Assembly: GCA_963803775.1 (NCBI GenBank)
Contig: CAWDNS010000004.1
Coordinates: 186,001-250,000 of the forward strand
Direction of reading: 5' to 3'
Source of the DNA: JABCZH01 sp963803775
Lineage (GTDB): Bacteria > Acidobacteriota > Terriglobia > Terriglobales > Acidobacteriaceae
Length of the DNA: 64,000 nucleotides
In this document: in pieces, positions 53,956-63,234 of the stretch
Layout of the letters: each line of letters starts with the position of its first letter
Numbering within the stretch: the first letter of the stretch is position 1
Notes under the pieces: generated by a model
Database searches by the model: none
What the model saw: the letters and a program-made list of their open reading frames with translations, nothing else
Told to the model about the DNA's origin: nothing
Position numbers and translations under genes: made by a program

Positions 53956-55705
53956 GAGATCAGCCTCCCCAACACCAGATTCTGATCGTCAGCTGTGGGT
54001 TGTGTAGCTCGCGACAGCATCGGCTTCTTGTCTGGGATAAGAACCAGCAGCATGGCAAGAATGCTGCTTCCAATCGGCAGAACACCCCACATCAGTCCCT
54101 GCCAGGCCGGTGGAATCTGGGGAACATTCATTGGCATCGCAGGAGGCGCGTCCTCTTTACTCCAAACGGTGATAGTTCTGTCGTCCAAATCGTCCACTTT
54201 GCGCCAGCCCGCGAAGACCAGAAGTGGTTCATAGTAGGGATCGCGCATGAAGACCCATTTCAGACCGTAGCGATCCGCATGTTCGAGAACAGCTCTCAGT
54301 GCGTCGAGTCCGGATTTTCCAAAGTACTTGGAGCTGGTGAGGGCGCCGGCACCGTGCTCGGTCAATTCCGGCAACATGCGGCCAGAATTCCACTCTCCGT
54401 CCACACTACTGGCATCAGTCAACACCGCCAGTCGTGAAATCTTGTTGCCGAATCCGAGCGTGATGTAGCGGTATCGGTCATGTCCATCCCGATCCAGCCA
54501 TGCGGCGACAGAATCCACTTTGAAATCTGCCGCATCCGCCGGCTTATAGGTTGCCCACGCTACTGCCAAGGCACAGCTCAGGCCTGCTGCGAGCGTTAGC
54601 CCCGCAACGGCCTTGAACCGGAAACGATCAATGAGTTCCTCGGCTAACAATCCTACAAATGGCAGAGCAAGAAGAGTGGCCCAGTAGGTGAAGCGCTCCA
54701 TGGTCAGTACTTCAAATGCCCGGCCTAAGAGCAATTTGGCGACTGGAGTGGTTCCACCCAAGCCCAGCATGAATGCCAGCCAGAAGCCAAACAAGAGGGG
54801 GCGCAGTCGTCGCGTGACAGAACCTTTCCAAAGATGAACGGAAGCGCCAGAATCAGCGCGCCATAGGGAATGACGAAGTAGTTCAATCCCCACTCAGGGC
54901 TCAGAATATAGTTCGCGCGACTGGGATGCGGGATAGGTACCTGTGTGACTGGATAGTTGATGAGCGCGATCCAGAACGGCAAAAGGACCACAGCGATCGC
55001 CACTCCAACCAGGAGAGCTGCGGCAATGGCCCGGAACCAGAAGGCTGAAGCCGATACTTTCTCTCCGTCTTCGCGATCAAAAAAGGCCAAGGCCAATACC
55101 GGCAGGGCAAACAAGAATGATCCAAAGAGCAGGGTTGCGTGATGCGCGGCGGCCGCTGCGACGCTCAACGTCGCGCCCTTTAGGAAAGACCGCCAATTGC
55201 CGCGTCGAACCCACTCGTAAAGATACGGGAGCGCATTCAAGTACAGCGGAGCCGCAAACGTAGTGGACAGTTGCCCGGCAGAATAAACCAGAAAGCATTC
55301 CGACCCGAGAAGAACGCTGGCCAGCGCCGCAAAAGCCGCGGCGCGCCGGCTCAACCCACAATTGTGCAAAATCGGAAGACCCCTAGCGCCAAAAGCAGGA
55401 TGGCTGCGAACTGCACGATCATGTAGGCCATGTCGAGCCCGGTAATGTGCGAGATCAGCGCCAGCCATTGCTGCGGCAAGGGCGGATAGGTGGTCTGCGA
55501 AAACCCCGCATACCATTTCGTGTTCCAGGGATCGAACCAGTGACTTTACGTAGTGCGACGCGAAAAAGATGTGGAAGTTCGTGTCGTAAGACTTCAGTGG
55601 CAGCTTCATCAGCAGCAACGGCGCGTGAATCACAAACGCCGCCAAGTAGATCCAACTCATCGGCACAGGGCGCCGAGCGGCCCCGACTGACTCAACCCTT
55701 TGCAC
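53952..55705 (-). pseudogene. GT-C-like integral membrane protein (PTPS-related, PF10131-type), disrupted by three frameshifts
   Basis: GTG 55703-55705 with GGAGG five bases upstream begins an inner-membrane protein. Reading on needs three frame changes. At about 55539 the frame moves so that WFDPWNTKWYAGFSQTTYPP appears. At 55353 one missing T restores LSRRAAAFAALASVLLG. At 54830 one more missing T turns LPFIFGK into GSVTRRLRPLLFGFWLAFML. The rebuilt protein has about 584 residues, some 11 helices and the WFDPWN and TYPPLP motifs of membrane proteins of PF10131 type, related to dolichyl-P-mannose transferases. It likely transfers or polymerises sugars. Either the consensus is wrong in homopolymers or the gene has decayed. 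Confidence 0.8.
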
Positions 55706-55828
55706 GGTGTCCTCCCGACGCTTTTCGATTCTGCGCCCTAGATTCGGGTTGCTTCCATATCTAATGGAAAACCCTGATTTTTAAGCCAACGTCTAAGCCC
55801 AGTTCTGAATCGAAGATTCTGCAAGTTT

Positions 55829-58800
55829 GTGGACTCGTTTGGGGGTCTTTTGATTCTTTGGCACCATCGCGGGATAGTTTATGCGTCATTGCTGGCAACT
55901 GCGCTCTCGTGTGCCGCACGGGCGCAGACTTACAAGGTCGGAGGCGATTCGCCGCCACAGACGCAGAACGACGCCGATAAGACTTCTCAACAGAAATCGC
56001 TGGGTTGGGGTTCGAACATCGAGACTGCGCGTCTTGCGCGCGCCGCTGAACAGGCCCTGAAGAATGGCAACTACTTCGTCTGCTATGGATTATGCCCAAC
56101 GCGCAACCCAGGCTGCTCCCAACGATCCTCATTTGTGGTTTCTGCTCGGCTATGCGGCCCGCCTGGCCAGGAAATCCCAAATCTCGGTGGATGCTTACAA
56201 TCGCGGTCTTCGCCTCGATCCTTCCTCACTGGATGGACTCTCCGGCCTGGCGCAGACCTACAACACCATGGGTCGGCGCGACGAGGCGGAGCGAATTCTG
56301 ACCCAGGTACTTTCAGTCGACCCCAAACGATCCAACGACGCGGAGGTGTTGGGGGAAATTCTGCTACGGTCAGGCGAATACGATAAGTCGTTAACAGTGC
56401 TGGCGCGTGCGGAAGCGATTGAGCCTTCCGCACGAGTGGAACTGTTGATGGCAGTCAGTCATGAGCGTCTGAAGCAGTTTGACCAGGCCAACCACTACCT
56501 TGAATTAGCCAAGTCACGCGCGCCCAACAATCCTGAGGTCGAGCGAGCGCTGGCAGGTTTCTATCGCGAGACCGGCAACTATCCAGCAGCGATTGCCGCG
56601 CTGAAGGCAATTCACGGTGCGAATCCCGAGGTCAGGGCCGAACTGGCCTACACCTATCAGCTTGATGGGCAGCCGGAGGAATCTGCAACTCTTTACTCGC
56701 AGGCGGCGAACGCCTTGCCGAATGACGTTAATCTACAACTCTCAGCCGCGCAGGCGCAGCTGGCTGCCGGCTCGGTAGAACGCGCCGAGCCTTTTCTCAA
56801 ACGCGCCGCCTCTATCGATCCAGAACATTATCGCTTGCACGCCATTCGCGGGGAAATCGCGCGGCTTGAGGAACGCAATGGAGAAGCCATTCAAGAGTAC
56901 AACACCGCGATCGCTCACTTACCTGAAACCCCGGCTGAAGGCCCGCTTTATGGAATTCAATTGCACCTGAACTTGGTTGAGCTCTATAAGGGCGTGCAGA
57001 ATGACGCGGCGTTCAAGAATCATTTGCAAATTGCTCAGTCGCAGATTGGTGGATTGGACCAACGTGGGTCCAATCGATCAGAATTTCTGCGTCTCCGGGC
57101 GATGATCGAAATGTACGCCGGTGATCTTGCCGGGGCGGGGGATGATGTTAAAGAGGCGTTGTCGCTCAAGCCCAAAGATCCCAACAATTTGCAGCTTAGC
57201 GGCGACCTGTTGGTAAAACTTGGCCAGCCCGAGGAAGCGATTGCGGTCTATCGCCAGATTCTGACGATCGACGCAAACAACCGATTTGCGCTGACGTCGT
57301 TGGGCTTCGTTTCCCGCGAAGCCGGACACGATAAGGAAGCGGAAAAGTATTTTGAACGGCTGGCTGCCGCTCACCCCAAGTTATATGTGCCCTACCTCGC
57401 CCTGGGCGACATGTATGCCGCACGGCGTGACTTCACGAAAGCCGAAGCCTCATACCACAAGGCTCACGACCTCGCTCCCACGAATAGCCTCATCGTCGCT
57501 GGAGGCATGAATGCTGCGATCGAAGCCAAACGTTTTCCGGTTGCGGCGGAATGGTTGAGCGTGGCGACTCCCGAAATGCAGCAACAGCCGCTGGTGATGA
57601 GGGAAAAAGAGCGATATCTGAGTTGGATTGGGGACTTTGAGAAATCGGCTGAAGTGGGGCGAGAAGCGATCAAGAAACTTCCCGGCGACCGCGACGTTGT
57701 CGTCTACCTCGGATACGACCTTCTTCACCTCGAACGATACGATGAACTTCAGGAGCTGACGGCGCGTTATGACCAGCTTCTTCCCAAGGAAGCCGACATT
57801 CCGTTGCTGGCCGGATATGTGCACAAGCACTCGGGACAGCTCGAGGCCGCGCAGCAAGACTTCACCCGGGCGCTGGAGCGCGATCCGAATGTCGTCACCG
57901 CTTATGTGAATCGCGGATACGTACTGAAGGACCTTCACAAACCAGCCGAGGCGACTACAGATTTCCAGACTGCCCTGCGATTCGAACCCAAAAATGGAGA
58001 GGCACATCTGGGACTCGCTTATACCAGCCTCGACCTGCATCGTCCCCGAGTTGCGCTGCGGGAAGTCCAACTGGCCGAGCGGGAGATGGGTGACTCCACG
58101 CCGATCCATCTTATTCGTGCCACCGCATATGGCGACGAGGGATCCCTAACCAAAGCGGTCGCGGAGTACCGAATCGCGCTGAAGTCTGCGCCCAACGATG
58201 CCGGGTTACATCTGGCGTTAGGCGATACTCTGTACGGTCTATTCCGCTACAGCGATGCGATATCGGAGTTTCAGACTGCAGAAAAGCTGGCTCCCGCCAA
58301 CAGCCTTGTCTATGCGAAGCTGGCACGATCCTACGCCCAACTGCATGATCGTGAGAACACGTTAAAAAACGTGCAGTTGGCGGAGAACTATGCCCACCAG
58401 GAGCAAAAGGGAGAAAGTACGATTCTGCTTTCCACCGGCGAAGCCCTCGCCCTGCTTGGAGATCAGGCAGCCGCCATGCAGCGGTTTGAAGCAGCCCTGG
58501 CCGCGCCGGACAGCGACCGCATGGAAGTCCGCTTGGCCATCGCGAAACAAATGGTCGCCAAAGGTCAACTTGACGATGCCCAGCGCCAGATCGCTTTGGG
58601 ATTGATGGAAGCTCGCACCGGTGAAACGCCGCCACCTACGGGCCGTGAATGGATAGAGGCTGCGGACCTGTTTCTTGGCATGCATGACTTCCAGTTGGCG
58701 GAAAGCTACTATCAGCATGCGCTAACGACGGGAACCGGTGAAACTGAGGTTCGACTTGGCCTGGCGAATACCTATCTCGCCATTGGAGACACCGCCAGGG

Positions 58801-60041
58801 CCGAGGCCCAGATTTCTTCCATTGACAAGTCGGACCAGAACGATCCCACGTATCAGTATCTATTGACAAAAGCCAGTATTTATCGCCAGCAACATCACAA
58901 CACGCAGGCGTTGACGGCCTTCGCGCAAGCGGCCGATGCTGCCGGCCAAGATCCGACCGCCGACCGCGAATTGATGCAGGCAGCGGGTGATGAAGGATTG
59001 AGAATCACCCCCAATTTCAGTTTCCTGTCGGAGTTTTCGGTGTCGCCAGTTTTTGAGGACACCACCGTATATCCGTTGGATGCAAAGCTGGATGTGGCGC
59101 TACCCGGCCGGCAGAATCTGCTCCCGCCGCCACGATCGTCGATACAGACGGAATGGACCGGAGCTTATCACCTTCATCTTGGAAACTTTCCCGATGCCAG
59201 CGGCTTCTTCCAGGTGCGAAACGCGCAAGGTCAGATATCGGTGCCGAGCGCGGATTCCATCGTCAATCGCGACACTACAGACTACTCGTTTAACTTCGGG
59301 CTGAATCCAACGCTACACTTTGGGACCAACGTACTGACTTTTAACGCCGGGATTCAGGAGACCATTCAACGGGATTCGGAAGATCCGTATGACATGAACC
59401 AGAATCTGTTTCGGCAATTTTTGTACATGTCGACCAGTTCCTTTTTCAACATGGTGTCGGTTAGTGGCTACGCCATACGGGAAGCCGGGCCTTTTACCGA
59501 AAGCCTCCAGCATTCCCGCGATCTGAGTGGAGCGGTGGACTTTCGAGTGGGCAGGCCCTGGGGAAAAACCTTCTTTCTTGCCGGATGGGGAGCCCGTGAC
59601 GAGCAATTTAACCCCATCATTCGCGAGTTCTATTACACCTCGGTCTATGCCGGCATCGAGCGGCGAGTGTCGAACTGGTTCACGTTTCGGGCTGTGGCGG
59701 AAGACCTTCGTGCCTGGAGGGTCGAAGAGTCACAGTATGCGATTGCTCAAGCGCTCCGCCCCGCTGGCAGTGTGCAATTCACGCCAACTCGAAATTGGAG
59801 GATTGAAGGCAACTTTGCCTACTCGCGCAATATGAGCTTTCACGCCTACGACGCCGTGCAAAGCGGATTCGCGGTTTCTTATGCGCTGCCGATCCACAGG
59901 ACATTCAAGGACGAAGGCCAGAACGTCGGGCTAGTTTATCCCATCCGTTTCTCGGCGGGAATGCAGCAGGAGAACTTCTTCAATTTTACCGGTGGCAACA
60001 CCCAGCAACTTAGACCATACGTCAGCATCACCATATTCTGA
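55829..60041 (+). CDS. giant exported TPR plus outer-membrane beta-barrel protein (one frameshift near 56075)
   Basis: Signal peptide (ASLLATALSCAARAQ) from GTG 55829. The frame leaves at 56075, where dropping one T (TACTTCG to TACTCG) joins KNGNY to SSAMDYAQRATQAAPNDP. Rebuilt length is about 1,403 residues. The first 1,000 are TPR repeats, more than twenty (for example DPSSLDGLSGLAQTYNTMG and DPNVVTAYVNRGYVLKDLHK). The last 345 form an amphipathic beta-barrel ending YVSITIF, with the C-terminal Phe that BamA recognises. This matches outer-membrane export channels of BcsC, PgaA or PelB kind. GTG is used and the operon lies divergent from the PTPS-like operon. Confidence 0.85.
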
Positions 60042-60053
60042 AGTCAGGACGCG

Positions 60054-61418
60054 ATGAAGATCTGTTTAGTTACGGCTTTTCCTCCCAGTGGCCGCCAGTT
60101 GAACGAATACGCTTTCTATATTGCGCGGGAGCTGCAGCGCAACCCGAGAATCAACCTGACGATTCTGGCCGATAAACTAGGCAATTACGAGTTCGCGACG
60201 GACGGAGAAGGCACCCCATTGACGACGCAGCGCGAGGAACTTCCTGGTTTCCAAGTCGTCCGGTGCTGGGAGTTCAACCATCTGGCAAGTCCGTATCGTC
60301 TCTTAAAGATGATCCAACGGATAAAACCGGACGTGGTCTGGTTCAATCTGGTTTTCTCGACGTTCGCCACCCCGGACCATCCGCTTGCCGCATTTGCAGG
60401 CCTGTGTGTGCCGGCTTTGGCTCGAGGGTTGGGCTGTTATACCCATGTCACTTTGCATCATATTCTCGAACACGTCGATTTTGCCGGCGCCGGTGTGCGG
60501 CAGGATAGAATCTTTCGCCTGGGAAGCGAGATGGCGACTCGGGTGCTTCTTAGGGCCAACTCGGTTTCCGTCCTGCTGTCCGCGTATCAGCGAACACTTC
60601 TCGAAAAATACTCCGCGCAGAACATACTGCTGGGGACGCACGGAGTCTTCGCATCCCGTCCGAGCCCTCCAGACTTCTCAAAACGAGGAAACCCCGACTG
60701 CCGCATTCTCGCGATTGGGCATTGGGGAACCTACAAGCGGCTGGAGACGTTGGTGGAAGCTTTTCCAGCAGTACTAGAGAGAGTACCGAACGCCCGGTTG
60801 GTAATTGCAGGAGCGAACCATCACACCAAGCCGGGATATTGGGAATCAATCCGTGAATCGCAGAGAGGAAATCCGCGAATCGATTTTCGTGGATACGTGG
60901 AAGAGCAGGATATCCCTAATCTTTACGGAACCAGCAGCATCGTAGTGATGCCTTATGATTCCGCCACCGGCTCCAGTGGGCCTGCGCATCAGGCCTGCGA
61001 GTTCGGAGTTCCCATGGTGTGCGCGGACATTGCTGATTTCCGAACGATGGCAGCGGATGAAGAAATGGCGATCAGTTTTTACAAGACGGGCGATGCCGCC
61101 GACCTTGCGGACAAGTTGGCTGGGGTGCTTGAGTCTCTCGAGAATCAGCGTCGCATGGCGGAGCAGAATTTCTCGGCCGCCGTGCGCATGACCATGCCCA
61201 ACGTCGTCCGTCATTACCTTCGCTGGTTCGAACTGGCTGAACGCAAACGCGCGTTGGGTTCTACTTCCGAGATTCAGACCTTCCGGCGCTGGTCCCGGGA
61301 CCGTCTGCATTCGTCCGTATCGTCTTCGCAGCCGACGCCCGCCACTGCGCCGGAAGCAGAAGTCGTTCAGACCAAATTCCGTATTGTCGAGGAGAGAGAA
61401 ATCGAGGGTAGCGCTTAA
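60054..61418 (+). CDS. GT4-family glycosyltransferase
   Basis: A 454-residue GT-B enzyme. The N-domain shows ICLVTAFPPSGRQLNEYAFY and VVWFNLVFSTFATPDHPLAA; the C-domain has ILAIGHWGTYKRLETLVEAF, NARLVIAGANHHTK and SIVVMPYDSATGSSGPAHQA. That last block is the GPAHQACEFGVP sugar-nucleotide site of GT4. It should add a sugar to a lipid-linked chain in the cytoplasm. It starts 12 bases after the barrel gene, with AGGA upstream of ATG 60054, so the pair forms an operon. The donor is unknown. A 60-residue tail at the C-terminus is Ser/Glu-rich. Confidence 0.9.
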   Translation: MKICLVTAFPPSGRQLNEYAFYIARELQRNPRINLTILADKLGNYEFATDGEGTPLTTQREELPGFQVVRCWEFNHLASPYRLLKMIQRIKPDVVWFNLVFSTFATPDHPLAAFAGLCVPALARGLGCYTHVTLHHILEHVDFAGAGVRQDRIFRLGSEMATRVLLRANSVSVLLSAYQRTLLEKYSAQNILLGTHGVFASRPSPPDFSKRGNPDCRILAIGHWGTYKRLETLVEAFPAVLERVPNARLVIAGANHHTKPGYWESIRESQRGNPRIDFRGYVEEQDIPNLYGTSSIVVMPYDSATGSSGPAHQACEFGVPMVCADIADFRTMAADEEMAISFYKTGDAADLADKLAGVLESLENQRRMAEQNFSAAVRMTMPNVVRHYLRWFELAERKRALGSTSEIQTFRRWSRDRLHSSVSSSQPTPATAPEAEVVQTKFRIVEEREIEGSA

Positions 61419-61477
61419 CCGTCCGTATTGCAGTAGCGAGCAAACACGCGCTTTCTCAAAGCTTCGACGATTCCGTA

Positions 61478-62698
61478 TTACCAGCTAATTACCGATTCCT
61501 TGTCATCGTATTCCTCAATCGTCACTCCACTCTTTGCACTGTCTAGTTGGTGTTGCACTCCGAGAACTGGCGACCAACCGTTTGGAATTGTGGAATAGGA
61601 AAGTCCCCCTAAATACATGGTGTTGCCATCAATCGTCAGAGTTCCAAAACGCAGACTGGTGTTGGTATCATTGGACGGGCCGAAGGTTGCGGGAATTTTC
61701 TGATATCCAGCCGAGGTGACTCGTTGCACAAAATAAGTCGCGTGATGCCAGGCTCCAGTCGAGAACTGGCAGGGCGACAAACCGACATTGACCCACGTCA
61801 GGCCTCCGTTGTTCGGGAGCCAGAATTGCCACTGATTAGTGGCATAGTTACACTGCGAGCCGAACATGAATTCATGCACGCCGTCACTCAGTTGCACCGC
61901 CTGGAAAAAATCGTTTTCCAGTGCCTGGATGCTTCCATTCTCGGTTGTCGCCGGGATGTAGAACCAGAAGTCCCAAAGAAAATTGGTGTCGCCGGCGTAG
62001 GGAGACGGGTTTGCCGTATCTTTCTTATAAAAAAGGCTGTCATCGTACTGGCACTTGCTAGTGAGCATGAACAACTGGCCACTTTTTGGATAATCGGGCG
62101 AGTTGCCGGTATTTGGGTCTGACGCGTTTTGGAACGTTCCAATGCTGCCGTCATTGCAGTTGCCACCGACGCCAGGATTGTTATCAACAACCCACGAGGA
62201 GCTTTCTGCTATACGCATCACCCGAGTGGCATTGGTGGGGGCGGTCGGCGAGTTGAAGCCGGTTACGTTGATTTCATATGTCGCCGTGCTGAGAAGCGAA
62301 CCGCTGGAGTCCCAGGCTTTTATGTAAACCGAGTGCGTGCCAGGCGCAACCACGACCCACGCATCCAGCAATGGGGCAAAGTTCTGATAGGCAATTTGAC
62401 CATCGATATAGGCCACATATCCAGTGATCTCCGAGTCACTTTCAGCGGTGGCTTGAAAGTGAACTGGTGAGATCAAGTTAATGGTGCCGCCTCCCGACAA
62501 GTCTGGTTCTTGTACTGAAACTGCAGTCACGGTTGCATGTGAGACCAAACTGTTCCAGAAAAAAGACATAACCCCTACGAATAGCACCGCCACCATGCGG
62601 TATGCTGTGCGCGGTCTATGTGATTGATTCGCAGAAGCAGAAAAAGGAGAAAAAACTAGGATACAGGGATTCCCGTTGTTTTCGCGCCGTGAACTCAT
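61478..62698 (-). CDS. secreted Ig plus C-terminal jelly-roll-like protein (paralogue B)
   Basis: About 406 residues. One Ig-like domain (FQATAESDSEITGYVAYIDG) precedes a C-terminal beta-sandwich (FLWDFWFYIPATTENGSIQA, HEFMFGSQCNYATNQWQFW, TGAWHHATYFVQRVTSAGYQ) as in the protein at 42583-43884. Paralogue A has two Ig units where this has one. A hydrophobic segment at residues 35-56 (MVAVLFVGVMSFFWNSLVSH) is the signal, so ATG 62594-62596 is a second possible start. It is convergent with the GT4 gene. Sugar binding is a guess. Confidence 0.75.
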   Translation of the reverse strand: MSSRRENNGNPCILVFSPFSASANQSHRPRTAYRMVAVLFVGVMSFFWNSLVSHATVTAVSVQEPDLSGGGTINLISPVHFQATAESDSEITGYVAYIDGQIAYQNFAPLLDAWVVVAPGTHSVYIKAWDSSGSLLSTATYEINVTGFNSPTAPTNATRVMRIAESSSWVVDNNPGVGGNCNDGSIGTFQNASDPNTGNSPDYPKSGQLFMLTSKCQYDDSLFYKKDTANPSPYAGDTNFLWDFWFYIPATTENGSIQALENDFFQAVQLSDGVHEFMFGSQCNYATNQWQFWLPNNGGLTWVNVGLSPCQFSTGAWHHATYFVQRVTSAGYQKIPATFGPSNDTNTSLRFGTLTIDGNTMYLGGLSYSTIPNGWSPVLGVQHQLDSAKSGVTIEEYDDKESVISW

Positions 62699-62828
62699 AA
62701 ATTGCCCCAATCGCAATCAGATTTGTCCATACGGGGGAAGCTGTAGGCAAGCTACAGTGAAGCCTGTAGGGAGGCAATACAGCGAAAACCCTAGATTTCT
62801 GTGGAAATCTTCACTTTAGTAATAGGTG

Positions 62829-63043
62829 GAAGATCGATCCAAACTCGCCTTTGCCCAACGTTTCAGCCGGAAAGCCACGCGGCTGTGATAGCCCTTATAT
62901 TCTCCAACTTCATCGAGATTCACCGTACACTGAGAACCAGTCTCGCGATGGCCGCTGGCGTCTCGGATCGGCTGTGGAGCGTGGAAGACCTCGTTGCTCT
63001 GTGGAAAGCCTACGAACAGCGGGGGTCGGAAAGAGCGGCGTAA
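62829..63043 (+). mobile_element. remnant of an IS1-family transposase (3' end, frameshifted)
   Basis: The plus strand reads LAFAQRFSRK in one frame and then PESHAAVIALIF, NFIEIHRTLRTSLAMAAGVS and DRLWSVEDLVAL in another. This matches the C-terminus of IS1-type DDE transposases (consensus TNAFSKKVENH, NFxRVHxTLRxTPAMAAGx and WSxEEIV). The upstream part of the element, the DDE residues and inverted repeats are absent, and the frame change is near 62866. The stop is directly followed by the small gene at 63044. It is an old, inactive scar. Confidence 0.65.
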
Positions 63044-63211
63044 GTGAAAGAGCATCGGGAAGAATGGGAACGTCTCTGCGAACAGGCTGCGACGGAGCAA
63101 GACCCCGTTAAACTGCTTAAACTCATCACCAGGATCAATGATCTTCTCATGGAAAAAGAGAACCGACTGCTACGCGAACGTCTTGGCGATAATCCACAGA
63201 TTTCAAAGTAG
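63044..63211 (+). CDS. small helical protein, paralogue of the one at 23.2 kb
   Basis: A 55-residue protein starting with GTG right after the stop of the transposase remnant. It is almost fully helical: EEWERLCEQAATEQDP, then LLKLITRINDLLMEKENRLL. The pattern LCEQxAxxxDPxxLxxL with a second helix ending RLLRERLG parallels RGLCAQVAMADAPELSPLL in the protein at 23204-23443. No signal peptide. AAGAGCGG upstream gives a weak ribosome site. Function unknown; such small proteins are common in Acidobacteria genomes as far as I know. Confidence 0.6.
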   Translation: MKEHREEWERLCEQAATEQDPVKLLKLITRINDLLMEKENRLLRERLGDNPQISK

Positions 63212-63234
63212 CCCACACCTCCAAACGGGAAGGG

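Noticed and set aside
55521..55546. Minus-strand GGTTCGATCCCTGG resembles the T-arm of a tRNA gene
   Set aside because: It encodes the WFDPWN motif of the membrane protein, and no anticodon or acceptor arm pairs with it.
57450..58109. Minus-strand open frame of 219 codons inside the TPR-barrel gene
   Set aside because: The plus strand there codes regular TPR repeats; the reverse frame has no domain, and no start site signal.
62741..62757. CTGTAG GCAAG CTACAG short hairpin near the IS1 remnant
   Set aside because: A six-bp stem is too short to call an inverted repeat end of an element, and no partner copy was seen.
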